38,139 bases of DNA, from assembly GCA_945868505.1 (NCBI GenBank), contig CAMBLO010000025.1:1-38139 (forward strand), written 5' to 3'. Each line of letters opens with the position of its first letter. Within the stretch, counting starts at the first letter, position 1. The position numbers were made by a program, and so were the translations under genes. Of the stretch, positions 6,914 through 14,657 are shown piece after piece. Below the pieces are notes generated by a model that saw only the letters and a list, made by a program, of their open reading frames with translations, was not told where the DNA came from and searched no databases. The DNA is from an uncultured Clostridia bacterium (GTDB lineage Bacteria; Bacillota; Clostridia; Lachnospirales; Anaerotignaceae).

Positions 6914-6927
6914 AAGGTGTGAATCCC

Positions 6928-8340
6928 ATGAAAGTATATAATACATTGACAAGACAGAAGGAAGAATTCGTACCCATGGAGGAAGGCAAGGTAAAAATGT
7001 ATGTTTGCGGCCCTACTGTGTACGACTACATCCACATCGGCAACGCAAGACCTTACGTTGTTTTCGATACGGTAAGACGTTATATGGAATACAAGGGTTA
7101 TGACGTAACTTATGTGCAGAACTTCACAGACGTTGACGACAAAATCATCAACAGAGCCAACAAAGAAGGCGTAACCATGGCGGATATCTCCAACAAATAC
7201 ATTGAAGAAGCCTTCCGTGATGCAGACGGCCTGAATGTAAAAAGAGCAACTGTTCACCCTCGTCCGACGCAGGAAATGGATGGCATCATTGAGATGGTAC
7301 AGACACTGATCGACAAGGGCTTTGCTTATGAAGATAAGGGCACAGTTTACTATGATACAAAGAAATTCCCTGAATACGGCAAGCTGTCCAGAAAAAATCT
7401 GGATGAACTGATCGCCGGCGCATCTGAACGTGTTACTATCGACGATGCAAAGAGAAATTCTACAGACTTTGTTTTGTGGAAGCCTAAAAAAGAAGGCGAG
7501 CCCAGCTGGACTTCCCCTTGGGGCGAAGGCAGACCCGGTTGGCACATCGAATGTTCTGTTATGTCCAAACGTTATCTGGGTGATACCTTTGATATCCATG
7601 CCGGCGGTGAAGACCTGATCTTCCCTCACCATGAAAACGAAATCGCTCAGTCCGAAGCTGCAAACGGCGTACCCTTTGCAAGATACTGGCTGCACAACGG
7701 CTTTATCACTGTTGACAACGAGAAAATGTCCAAATCTCTGGGTAACTTCTTCACAGTAAGAGATATTGCTGCACACTTCCCTTATGAAGTGATCCGTTTC
7801 TTCATCCTGAACGGTCATTACAGAAGCCCCATCAACTTCAGCGATGAACTGATGAAGGCTTGCCAGAATGGTCTGGAAAGAATCAAAAACGCAAGAAAAG
7901 AACTGAGTTTCTATATCGCAAATGCTGCTGATACAAAGATGACAGCAGAAGAAGCTGCAAAAGAAGCAGAACTGAACGGCTACAAGGATCAGTTCGAAGC
8001 AGCAATGGACGATGACTTCAATACAGCCGATGCCATTTCCGCTATTTATGAACTGGTTCGTTTCTCCAATATCGAAATCAAAGCTGGCGCATCCAAGGAA
8101 TTTGCAGTGAAGATTCAGGATATGCTGGATCATCTGTGCGGCGTTCTGGGTGTTGCGGAAGTGGTTGAAGAAGCAGTATCCGATGAAGAAGTAGCGAAGA
8201 TCGAAGCACTGATCGCCCAGAGAGCAGAAGCAAAGAAAGCAAAAGATTTTGCAAAGGCTGACGCAATCAGAGACGAACTGGCAGCTATGGGCATTACCAT
8301 CAAAGATACTCGTCAGGGCGTGCAGTGGTTCAGAGGCTAA
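6928..8340 (+). CDS. cysS: Cysteinyl-tRNA synthetase
   Basis: Charges tRNA-Cys with cysteine. It has 470 residues, normal for class I CysRS. YVCGPTVYDYIHIGNARPYVVFD contains a zinc-ligand Cys and the HIGH-type motif, HAGGEDLIFPHHENEIAQ is a zinc/substrate segment, and NEKMSKSLGN is the KMSKS loop. The helical C-terminal tRNA-binding part ends AKADAIRDELAAMGITIKDT. The ATG at 6928 is used because AGAAAGGA precedes it; an upstream in-frame start would read through the repeat. The gap to cysE holds repeats and a possible own promoter, so it may be only partly under the Cys T-box. Confidence 0.97.
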   Translation: MKVYNTLTRQKEEFVPMEEGKVKMYVCGPTVYDYIHIGNARPYVVFDTVRRYMEYKGYDVTYVQNFTDVDDKIINRANKEGVTMADISNKYIEEAFRDADGLNVKRATVHPRPTQEMDGIIEMVQTLIDKGFAYEDKGTVYYDTKKFPEYGKLSRKNLDELIAGASERVTIDDAKRNSTDFVLWKPKKEGEPSWTSPWGEGRPGWHIECSVMSKRYLGDTFDIHAGGEDLIFPHHENEIAQSEAANGVPFARYWLHNGFITVDNEKMSKSLGNFFTVRDIAAHFPYEVIRFFILNGHYRSPINFSDELMKACQNGLERIKNARKELSFYIANAADTKMTAEEAAKEAELNGYKDQFEAAMDDDFNTADAISAIYELVRFSNIEIKAGASKEFAVKIQDMLDHLCGVLGVAEVVEEAVSDEEVAKIEALIAQRAEAKKAKDFAKADAIRDELAAMGITIKDTRQGVQWFRG

Positions 8341-8343
8341 GCC

Positions 8344-8769
8344 ATGGATCTGAAAGAACTTGATTTAGTATTAGGCGGGCAGGGGGAAGTAGACCCAAGG
8401 GAATATTCCCCCCTTGCTCTGGCACATATCGGCGATGCAGTGTTCGAGGTGCTGGTGCGGCTGACGGTTTTGACCGATGGCAATGCCCCTGTGAATAAAC
8501 TGCATAAAAAGGCAAGAGACATTGTCAATGCAAAGGCACAGGCGGAATTGTACTATCGCATCAAGGACGCACTGACGGAGGAAGAGGAGGGCGTGTTTCG
8601 CAGGGGACGCAATGCCAAATCCTTCACTGTGCCGAAAAATGCCGATCTGATGGATTATCGCCATGCCACAGGGCTGGAAGCCCTTTTCGGCTACCTTTAC
8701 CTGAAAGGGGAAAAGGCGAGAACTGTGGAACTATTCAGACTGGGAATGGCGGAAAAATTGGAAAAGTAA
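8344..8769 (+). CDS. mrnC: Mini-ribonuclease III
   Basis: A 141-residue RNase III-like nuclease lacking the double-stranded RNA-binding domain. It trims the ends of 23S rRNA precursors in Firmicutes. Family signatures are PLALAHIGDAVFEVLVR (which includes an acidic catalytic residue), KLHKKARDIVNAKAQA and YRHATGLEALFGYLYL. It starts 3 bases after the cysS stop, so it is translationally coupled. The order cysS-mrnC-rlmB-rae1-sigH matches Bacillus subtilis. Confidence 0.95.
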   Translation: MDLKELDLVLGGQGEVDPREYSPLALAHIGDAVFEVLVRLTVLTDGNAPVNKLHKKARDIVNAKAQAELYYRIKDALTEEEEGVFRRGRNAKSFTVPKNADLMDYRHATGLEALFGYLYLKGEKARTVELFRLGMAEKLEK

Positions 8770-8780
8770 TTGCAATACAG

Positions 8781-8819
8781 AAGCCGAAGGGAAAATAGGG
8801 ATGTTTTCCCCTCGGCTTT
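8781..8819 (+). other. Stem-loop after mrnC, possible weak terminator
   Basis: AAGCCGA+GGGAAAA (8781-8795) pairs with TTTTCCC+TCGGCTT with small bulges. Only TTTAT follows, so termination would be inefficient. A second hairpin, GGCTGTT/AACAGCC (8842-8866), lies further on. The 167 bases between mrnC and rlmB hold no other feature I can support. Confidence 0.45.
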
Positions 8820-8936
8820 ATGGTATTATAACGAGGAAAGCGGCTGTTATGCTTGCATAAACAGCCATTTGACGAGAAAAATCATCGAGACGATAGTCGA
8901 GATGGCGTATATAAAAAACAGCTAGGAGGGTCTCTT

Positions 8937-9707
8937 TTGGAAAGAGAAAGAAGAAAGGAAAGAGAATATAACGAAAACCAGCTGGAAGGCAGAAACGCTG
9001 TGCTGGAAGTGCTGAGAAGTGGCAGAGATATTGAAAAGCTGCTGGTGCAGAAGGGCAATGTGGAAGGCACCATCAAGCGGATCGTGGCTCAGGCTGCGGA
9101 AAAAGGCGTTGTCATTCAGGAGACAAGCCGCCAGAAGCTGGATGAAATCTCCCAGACAAAGAACCATCAGGGCGTGATTGCCTTAGTTTCTGCCCATGAT
9201 TATGTGGATGTGGAGGATATTCTGGCGACGGCAAGGGAAAAAGGGGAAGACCCTTTCATTATCCTGCTGGATGGCATCACTGACCCTCATAATCTGGGGG
9301 CGATTCTCAGAACGGCGGAATGTGCCGGTGCCCATGGCGTTATCATTCCCAAACGACGCTCCGTAGGCCTGAATGCAACAGTAGGTAAAACCTCCGCCGG
9401 GGCTATTGAATATATGCCCGTTGCCCGTGTGACAAACATCGTGAAAACCATGGAATATCTGAAAAAGGAAGGGCTGTGGTTTGCCTGTGCGGATATGGGC
9501 GAGGCGGATCATTTCGATACCAACTTGAAAGGGCCTATTGGCTTGGTTATTGGCAGCGAAGGGGAAGGGGTCAGCAGACTGGTGAAGGAAAACTGTGATT
9601 TTACAGCGTCTATCCCTATGTATGGCAAGATTTCCTCCCTGAATGCGTCTGTTGCGGCGGCGTTGCTGATGTACGAGGTTGTTCGCCAGAGAAATTACAT
9701 GAAGTAA
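8937..9707 (+). CDS. rlmB: 23S rRNA (guanosine-2'-O-)-methyltransferase, RlmB/TrmH family
   Basis: A SPOUT-fold enzyme that 2'-O-methylates a guanosine, in RlmB G2251 of 23S rRNA, using SAM. It has 256 residues. The N-terminal substrate-binding part begins QLEGRNAVLEVLRSGRDI. The three SPOUT motifs are LDGITDPHNLGAILRTAECAG, VIGSEGEGVSRLV and MYGKISSLNASVAAALLMYE. The TTG at 8937 is chosen because GGAGGG ends 7 bases before it; another in-frame TTG at 8853 has no ribosome-binding site. The exact target guanosine is assumed from the family. Confidence 0.93.
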   Translation: MERERRKEREYNENQLEGRNAVLEVLRSGRDIEKLLVQKGNVEGTIKRIVAQAAEKGVVIQETSRQKLDEISQTKNHQGVIALVSAHDYVDVEDILATAREKGEDPFIILLDGITDPHNLGAILRTAECAGAHGVIIPKRRSVGLNATVGKTSAGAIEYMPVARVTNIVKTMEYLKKEGLWFACADMGEADHFDTNLKGPIGLVIGSEGEGVSRLVKENCDFTASIPMYGKISSLNASVAAALLMYEVVRQRNYMK

Positions 9708-9714
9708 GAAAACC

Positions 9715-9863
9715 GTGGGGCTCCACCCCACACCCCGCTAGGGGAATGATTCCCCTAGGACCCCCATTTGCAACACCATATACATGGTGTTGCGGTATCA
9801 GGTCAAGGGCATGATGCCCTTGTGGGGGTATTGGGGGCAACGCCCCCAAGGTCTTAGAAAGGA
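9715..9863 (-). repeat. Hairpin-cluster repeat, copy B (reverse)
   Basis: Five perfect hairpins occur in 135 bases: GTGGGG/CCCCAC (9715-9731), CTAGGGGAA/TTCCCCTAG (9738-9758), GCAACACCAT/ATGGTGTTGC (9770-9793), CAAGGGCA/TGCCCTTG (9804-9822) and TTGGGGGC/GCCCCCAA (9831-9849). Read on the minus strand, the order and linkers match copy A (ACCTGATAC between the third and fourth hairpins). The end CAAGGTCTTAGAAAGGA supplies the ribosome-binding site of the next gene. Confidence 0.82.
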
Positions 9864-9873
9864 GGGGAAGCTG

Positions 9874-10392
9874 TTGGCGAAGGAGTTTTTGCTGGTGGAT
9901 GGCTATAACATCATCCACGCATGGGATGAATTGAAAGAACTGGTAGAGGACGTTAGCCTGGAAAGCGCCCGTCAGCGGCTGATGGATATCCTCTCCAATT
10001 ATAAAGGCACCAGTAAAGCCACCATTATTCTGGTATTCGACGGCTATCTGGTGAAGGGCAACATAGGTACGGTATATGAATACAATAATATCTATGTTGT
10101 ATACACAAAGGAAGCAGAGACCGCCGATCATTATATCGAACGGGTGGTGACCTCCTTACCGAAGCATTATAAAGTGCGTGTTGCCACAGGGGATGGCTTG
10201 GAACAGCTCATTATTTACGGTCAGGGTGCTACAAGAATGACCGCAAGGGAGCTTTGGATGGAAGTGCAGGCTGTGGAAACAGAACTGCGGGAAAAATTTA
10301 TTGAAAACAGACCGCCGAAAAATAATATTTTGGCGGATCATCTGGATGAGGAATCGCTGGCATGGTTCGAAGCCCTGCGGCGAAAGAAATAA
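9874..10392 (+). CDS. rae1: NYN/PIN-domain endoribonuclease, Rae1 (YacP) family
   Basis: A 172-residue protein of the YacP family. In B. subtilis Rae1 cleaves mRNA in the ribosomal A site in a translation-dependent way. FLLVDGYNIIHAW holds the first catalytic Asp and Asn, ATIILVFDGYLVKG the second acidic strand, ETADHYIERVV the third, and VRVATGDGLEQLIIYGQGATRMTARELW the last conserved block. The TTG at 9874 is chosen because AGAAAGGAGGGG precedes it by a few bases; an ATG further up would lie inside the repeat. It sits between rlmB and sigH as in B. subtilis. Confidence 0.9.
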   Translation: MAKEFLLVDGYNIIHAWDELKELVEDVSLESARQRLMDILSNYKGTSKATIILVFDGYLVKGNIGTVYEYNNIYVVYTKEAETADHYIERVVTSLPKHYKVRVATGDGLEQLIIYGQGATRMTARELWMEVQAVETELREKFIENRPPKNNILADHLDEESLAWFEALRRKK

Positions 10393-10414
10393 TTAACGAC
10401 GGAGATAGAAGTAT

Positions 10415-11074
10415 ATGGCAGAAATAACGAAAGAACAGAATTACCAACAGAAGAAAGATGAAGAACTGGTTCTGATGTCCCAGAATGGCGATGATGCGGC
10501 ACAGGAATATCTGCTGGATAAATATAAATCTCTGGTGCGTGCCAAATCCAGAGCCTATTTTCTGATCGGCGCAGACAGCGAGGATATCATCCAGGAAGGG
10601 ATGATCGGTCTGTATAAAGCCGTTAGGGACTATAATGAAGAGAAGAATGCTTCCTTCCGCAGTTTTGCGGAGCTTTGTGTGAACCGCCAGATGATAACAG
10701 CCATCAAAGCAGCTACCAGACAGAAGCATCAGCCTTTAAATTCTTATATTTCTTTGAATAAACCCGTTTATGAGGAAGAATCTGAGCAGACATATATGGA
10801 TTTTTTGCAGAGCAGCAGCAGTGCCTTGCTGAACCCCGAAGCATTGCTCATCGGGCAGGAAAATAAGAGTTTTCTGGAAAACCAGATGGTGAAGAACCTG
10901 AGCAGCTTTGAAACAAGGGTATTGGTGCTGTATTTACAGGGCAGAAGCTATTTTGAGATTGCCCATGTGCTGGATAAGCCGGAAAAATCCATTGATAACG
11001 CCTTGCAGCGGGTCAAGAAAAAATTGGAGAAATTTTTGGAAGAAAAAAATCTTGACGGCGCGGAAGGTATGTGA
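10415..11074 (+). CDS. sigH: RNA polymerase sigma-H factor
   Basis: A sigma-70 family factor that directs transcription at the entry to sporulation and stationary phase. It has 219 residues. Region 2 includes DEELVLMSQNGDDAAQEYLLDKYKSLV and DIIQEGMIGLYKAVRDYNEEKNASFRSFAELCVNRQM; region 4 includes LSSFETRVLVLYLQGRSYFEIAHVLDKPEKSIDNALQRVKKKL. The match to clostridial SigH is clear across the length. It is the last gene of the conserved run. In relatives secE/nusG follow nearby; here a tRNA and the aromatic operon follow instead. Confidence 0.95.
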   Translation: MAEITKEQNYQQKKDEELVLMSQNGDDAAQEYLLDKYKSLVRAKSRAYFLIGADSEDIIQEGMIGLYKAVRDYNEEKNASFRSFAELCVNRQMITAIKAATRQKHQPLNSYISLNKPVYEEESEQTYMDFLQSSSSALLNPEALLIGQENKSFLENQMVKNLSSFETRVLVLYLQGRSYFEIAHVLDKPEKSIDNALQRVKKKLEKFLEEKNLDGAEGM

Positions 11075-11108
11075 TATCATATATAGGCTGATACAAAATC
11101 AGACCTTT

Positions 11109-11181
11109 GCTGCTATGGCTCAGTCGGTAGAGCGTCGCCTTGGTAAGGCGGAGGTCACGGGTTCAAGTCCCGTTAGCAGCT
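11109..11181 (+). tRNA. tRNA-Thr(GGT)
   Basis: Acceptor GCTGCTA (11109-11115) pairs with TAGCAGC (11174-11180). The anticodon loop TTGGTAA gives GGT, and the T arm GGGTTCAAGTCCC is intact. It lies 34 bases after sigH and just before a terminator. It is the second Thr isoacceptor in the window. Confidence 0.95.
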
Positions 11182-11183
11182 TG

Positions 11184-11213
11184 AAAGCGTCCCAATTTTT
11201 GGGACGCTTTTTT
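11184..11213 (+). terminator. Intrinsic terminator after tRNA-Thr
   Basis: Perfect 10-bp stem AAAGCGTCCC (11184-11193) / GGGACGCTTT (11201-11210), ending in a run of T. It closes the cysE-sigH-tRNA unit. Confidence 0.93.
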
Positions 11214-11311
11214 CATAGGTGGCAAAGAATGTCAGGCAAGAATGGATATCAGTGCGTTGTATTCATAAAAATACACGAAAAGAAAAATGTTTTTCTGGGA
11301 AGATTATCTGT

Positions 11312-11340
11312 TTTCCACAGAAATATTTTTTTTGTGGAAA
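11312..11340. promoter_or_regulatory. Inverted repeat upstream of the aro promoter
   Basis: TTTCCACA (11312-11319) and TGTGGAAA (11333-11340) form a perfect 8-bp inverted repeat ending 4 bases before the candidate -35 box. No T run follows on either strand, so it is more likely a protein-binding site than a terminator. The remaining bases from 11214 to 11344 hold no gene I can support. Confidence 0.4.
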
Positions 11341-11344
11341 TGGG

Positions 11345-11373
11345 TTTACTTTCGTGCCTCGATGTGTTAGTAT
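11345..11373 (+). promoter_or_regulatory. Candidate promoter of the aromatic operon
   Basis: TTTACT (11345-11350) and TAGTAT (11368-11373) are separated by 17 bases. TATGAT at 11371-11376 is an alternative -10. It is the nearest promoter-like sequence upstream of the leader peptide ORF. Confidence 0.5.
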
Positions 11374-11418
11374 GATAAAAATCAAACAAAGAATAAAAAA
11401 TGAAAGAGGCAGAAAATT

Positions 11419-11487
11419 ATGAGACAGAATCATCTTTTTGCAACTGCATACTTTTATTTTTACCGTGTTTTCCAAGATTCAAAGTGA
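11419..11487 (+). CDS. Putative Phe/Tyr leader peptide (attenuator)
   Basis: A 22-codon ORF with AAAGAGG 9 bases upstream of its ATG. Its core LFATAYFYFYRVF contains four Phe and three Tyr within 13 residues (positions 6-18), with TAC TTT TAT TTT TAC as five aromatic codons in a row. It lies between the candidate promoter and an intrinsic terminator, upstream of aroF and the whole Phe/Tyr pathway. This is the layout of ribosome-mediated attenuation, comparable in logic to enterobacterial pheL. The peptide itself probably has no other function. The antiterminator fold is not obvious; a hairpin AAGAAAAGAC/GTTTTTTCTT at 11499-11532 lies between the ORF and the terminator. Confidence 0.75.
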   Translation: MRQNHLFATAYFYFYRVFQDSK

Positions 11488-11544
11488 ATTTTACTGTTAA
11501 GAAAAGACGGTTTGTTTTGGTGGTTTTTTCTTAGAGAAAGCGCA

Positions 11545-11580
11545 AAGGCTTCGCAGTGAAATTCGCTGCGGAGTCTTTTT
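11545..11580 (+). terminator. Attenuator terminator before aroF
   Basis: AAGGCTTCGCAG (11545-11556) pairs with CTGCGGAGTCTT (11566-11577) over 12 bp with two G-U pairs, followed by five T. It stands about 90 bases before the aroF start codon and 58 bases after the leader ORF. Confidence 0.85.
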
Positions 11581-11671
11581 CTATTATTTAGAAAATATTT
11601 GAAAAAACACACAGCGATCAGCGGAGCAAAAAGAACATTTGAAAATATGGATCAATAAGGAGGAAAAAACG

Positions 11672-12688
11672 ATGGTAGTAGTATTGAAACCAGACACAAG
11701 AGAAGAACAGATTGAAAACCTGAAGGCATGGCTTGGCAGCATGGGAATCACCACCCATATTTCCCATGGTATGAACCATACCATCGTTGGTTTGGTAGGC
11801 GATACCTCTGCGGTGGATATGGATTTGGTCAGAGCTTTGGATATCGTTGAAAACGTGCAGCGTATCCAGGAACCCTTCAAAAACGCTAACAGAAAATTCC
11901 ACAATTCTGACTTGGTAGTTGATATCAACGGCGTGAAAATCGGCGGTGGCAATTTCCAGATTATCGCAGGCCCTTGCTCCGTTGAAAGTGAAGAACAGGT
12001 TTGCTATATTGCAGAAAAAGTAAAGGAATCCGGCGCGGGTCTGCTGCGGGGCGGTGCGTTCAAGCCCAGAACTTCCCCTTACTCCTTCCAGGGGCTGAAA
12101 GGGGATGGCCTGAGACTTTTGGTAGAAGCAAAGGAAAAAACAGGTCTGCCTATCGTTTCTGAAATTATGAATGCCGTGCATATCCCTATGTTTGAAGAAG
12201 CTGTTGACCTGGTGCAGGTTGGCGCAAGAAATATGCAGAACTTTGAGCTGCTGAAGGAACTGGGTAAGATTAAAAAACCCATTCTGCTGAAGAGAGGTCT
12301 GGCAAATACCATTGATGAGTTGCTGATGAGTGCGGAATACATCATGGCAGGCGGCAATGAAAACGTGATCCTTTGCGAAAGAGGTATCCGTACCTTTGAA
12401 ACAAGAACAAGAAACACACTGGACCTGAGTGCTATCCCTGTTCTGAAAAAGCTGACCCATCTGCCTATCGTCATCGACCCCAGCCACGCAATGGGCTACT
12501 CCCATCTGGTAAAACCCATGGCAATGGCGGCAACCGTTGCCGGCGCAGACGGTCTGATGATTGAAGTACACAACAATCCTTCCAAGGCTCTGTGTGACGG
12601 TCCTCAGTCCCTGACACCGGAACAGTTCGATGAAGTGGCAAAACTGGTATTCCAGTTGAGACCTATGGCTTGCAAATACGATTACTAA
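11672..12688 (+). CDS. aroF: 3-deoxy-7-phosphoheptulonate (DAHP) synthase, type I-beta
   Basis: Condenses phosphoenolpyruvate and erythrose 4-phosphate, the first step of aromatic synthesis. It has 338 residues. Residues 1-70 form the ferredoxin-like regulatory domain ([20 protein letters not shown], then [10 protein letters not shown]), as in Thermotoga-type enzymes that are feedback-inhibited by Tyr or Phe. The catalytic barrel carries [27 protein letters not shown], a KPILLKRG lysine and [15 protein letters not shown] precedes the ATG; an upstream start at 11639 is less likely. It is the first gene after the attenuator. Confidence 0.95.
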   Translation: MVVVLKPDTREEQIENLKAWLGSMGITTHISHGMNHTIVGLVGDTSAVDMDLVRALDIVENVQRIQEPFKNANRKFHNSDLVVDINGVKIGGGNFQIIAGPCSVESEEQVCYIAEKVKESGAGLLRGGAFKPRTSPYSFQGLKGDGLRLLVEAKEKTGLPIVSEIMNAVHIPMFEEAVDLVQVGARNMQNFELLKELGKIKKPILLKRGLANTIDELLMSAEYIMAGGNENVILCERGIRTFETRTRNTLDLSAIPVLKKLTHLPIVIDPSHAMGYSHLVKPMAMAATVAGADGLMIEVHNNPSKALCDGPQSLTPEQFDEVAKLVFQLRPMACKYDY

Positions 12689-12716
12689 TGGGACCTTGAG
12701 ATAAGAGGTGAAAGAT

Positions 12717-13565
12717 ATGAAGGTTGGCGTAGTTGGCCTTGGGCTGATCGGCGGCTCTATGGCAAAAGCAGTGAAAAAGAAAACAGAGCATGAGGTGATC
12801 GGCTGGGACATTTCTGAAACCATCCGTTACAGTGCAATTTTGATGGAGGCAGTACACGGCTTTATGGAAGAAGGCAACCCCAAAGATTGCGATATCGTCC
12901 TGATTGCCCTTTATCCCCAGATGACGGTGGATTATATCAAAGAACACGCGAAGGATTTTAAGAAGGGGGCCGTTGTGGTAGACTGTGCCGGCATTAAGCG
13001 GGCGGTTTGCCGTCAGGTGCAGAGTGTGGCAGAAGAAAATGGCTTTAACTTCGTTGGGGCCCATCCCATGGCAGGGGTGGAACGCTCCGGCTTCACCTAT
13101 TCCACAGCAGATATGTTCAATGGGGCAACGCTGATTGTAACGCCTTATACAGGAACAGACATCGGCATGATGAATGCCTTGAGTATGTTTTTCAAAAAGC
13201 TGGGCTTTGCAAAGCTGAAGGTTGCGACAGATGCAGAGCATGACAAGATGATTGCATATACTTCCCAGTTGGCCCATGTGGTTTCCAGTGCCTATGTCAA
13301 AGGGGCATTGTCTTCTAATTTCAAGGATTTTTCCGGCGGCAGCTTTCAGGATATGACCCGTGTGGCAAGGCTGAATGAAAATATGTGGACAGAGCTATTT
13401 TTGGCAAACGGAGACAATCTGGCTAATGAAATTGATGGTCTGATCGAACGGATGCAGGCATACAGCAAGGCCATCCGTGCAGAGGATGCAGATACCCTGC
13501 GTCAGCTTTTGAAGGAAGGCAGAGAAAAATGCATTGCCATCGATGAAGACAAGGAATTTGATTAA
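12717..13565 (+). CDS. tyrA: Prephenate dehydrogenase
   Basis: Oxidatively decarboxylates prephenate to 4-hydroxyphenylpyruvate with NAD(P)+ on the way to tyrosine. It has 282 residues. The N-terminal Rossmann fold starts MKVGVVGLGLIGGSMAKAV. HPMAGVERSGF is the conserved His/Gly substrate loop, and DKMIAYTSQLAHVVSSA is in the helical dimerisation domain. It lacks the C-terminal ACT domain of the longer Bacillus enzyme, so Tyr feedback may act elsewhere. The ATG at 12717 is preferred because GAGGTG ends 6 bases before it; the GTG at 12708 is part of that site. Confidence 0.93.
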   Translation: MKVGVVGLGLIGGSMAKAVKKKTEHEVIGWDISETIRYSAILMEAVHGFMEEGNPKDCDIVLIALYPQMTVDYIKEHAKDFKKGAVVVDCAGIKRAVCRQVQSVAEENGFNFVGAHPMAGVERSGFTYSTADMFNGATLIVTPYTGTDIGMMNALSMFFKKLGFAKLKVATDAEHDKMIAYTSQLAHVVSSAYVKGALSSNFKDFSGGSFQDMTRVARLNENMWTELFLANGDNLANEIDGLIERMQAYSKAIRAEDADTLRQLLKEGREKCIAIDEDKEFD

Positions 13566-13586
13566 GGTTGATAAGGACGTGAATAG

Positions 13587-14642
13587 ATGAGAAAAGTAAT
13601 TGTTCGTGCGTCCACGGAATATGCCATTCTAATTGGTCGTGGCCTGCTGGCACAGGCGGGGGCAGAGATTGCCAAGCGCATCCGCCCCTGCAAGGCAGCC
13701 GTGATTACAGATACCACCGTTGAGAAGCTCTATGCGGAGCAGGTGGAAAAATCCTTGGCGGAAGCGGGCTTTTCTACCTGCCGCTTTGCCTTTCCTGCGG
13801 GGGAAGGCTCCAAGCATATCGGCACGTTGAGTGAGATTCTGGAATTTCTTGCGGAGGAGGAAGTGACCCGACAGGATATCATCGTTGCCCTTGGCGGCGG
13901 TGTTACGGGGGATATGGCAGGCTTTGCGGCAGCGGTATACCAGAGAGGCATCCGCTTTGTGCAGGTGCCCACCACCTTTCTGGCGGCGGTGGATTCTTCC
14001 GTTGGCGGGAAAACAGCCATCGACCTGAAGGCGGGGAAAAATATGGCAGGGGCTTTCTATCAGCCCCATCTGGTGCTTTGCGATGTGGATACGCTGGATA
14101 CCCTGCCGGAAGAAACCTTTGCCGACGGCATTGCGGAAACCCTGAAATACGGCGTTATTGGCGACGAGGATTTATTTAAGAAAACAGCCTCCGGCGACTT
14201 CAGAAACAATCTGGAGGAAATTATCGAAACCTGTGTGAAAATGAAGCGGGATATCGTCATGGAGGATGAATTTGATACAGGCTTGCGACAGCTTCTGAAC
14301 TTGGGACATACCTTGGGCCATGCCATTGAGAAGAAAAGCGGCTTTACCCTTACCCATGGACACGCCGTAGCCATTGGGATGCACCTGATTGCAAAGGCGG
14401 CAGAAGAAAAAGGATTGGCAGAGGCAGGGCTGGCGGAGAAAATTAAAGTTGCTCTGGAAAACAACAACCTGCCTGTTTCTACGATGTATACTGCAGAGGA
14501 AATCACAAAAGGCGTTCTGAAGGACAAAAAACGCAGAGGTGGGGAAATCAGCTTTGTTTTCCCTACAAAGATTGGACATTGCGAGATTGTGAAAATTCCC
14601 GTGGATGAAGTGACAGAATTGGTAAGAAAAGCATTGAGTTGA
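13587..14642 (+). CDS. aroB: 3-dehydroquinate synthase
   Basis: Converts DAHP to 3-dehydroquinate using NAD+ as a recycled cofactor and a divalent metal. It has 351 residues. ALGGGVTGDMAGFAAAVYQRG is the nucleotide-binding signature, PTTFLAAVDSSVGGKTAID the substrate-binding block, and LNLGHTLGHAIEK with THGHAVAIGM carries the metal-binding His residues. It lies 21 bases after tyrA in the same operon. Confidence 0.96.
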   Translation: MRKVIVRASTEYAILIGRGLLAQAGAEIAKRIRPCKAAVITDTTVEKLYAEQVEKSLAEAGFSTCRFAFPAGEGSKHIGTLSEILEFLAEEEVTRQDIIVALGGGVTGDMAGFAAAVYQRGIRFVQVPTTFLAAVDSSVGGKTAIDLKAGKNMAGAFYQPHLVLCDVDTLDTLPEETFADGIAETLKYGVIGDEDLFKKTASGDFRNNLEEIIETCVKMKRDIVMEDEFDTGLRQLLNLGHTLGHAIEKKSGFTLTHGHAVAIGMHLIAKAAEEKGLAEAGLAEKIKVALENNNLPVSTMYTAEEITKGVLKDKKRRGGEISFVFPTKIGHCEIVKIPVDEVTELVRKALS

Positions 14643-14657
14643 AAAGGCGGTTTCATT

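Noticed and set aside
6904..8133. Minus-strand frame of about 400 codons opposite cysS
   Set aside because: Shadow of cysS with no family resemblance and no start signal.
8853..8936. N-terminal extension of rlmB from TTG at 8853
   Set aside because: There is no ribosome-binding site and the start falls within a hairpin. The TTG at 8937 has GGAGGG at good spacing and gives the normal family length.
6651..9863. The hairpin clusters read as a CRISPR array
   Set aside because: There are no regularly spaced identical repeats with unique spacers and no cas genes. The units are palindromes of differing sequence.
11219..11422. Plus-strand ORF of 67 codons between the tRNA-Thr terminator and the aro leader
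   Set aside because: It covers the inverted repeat and promoter, has no ribosome-binding site, and has low-complexity A/T-driven composition.
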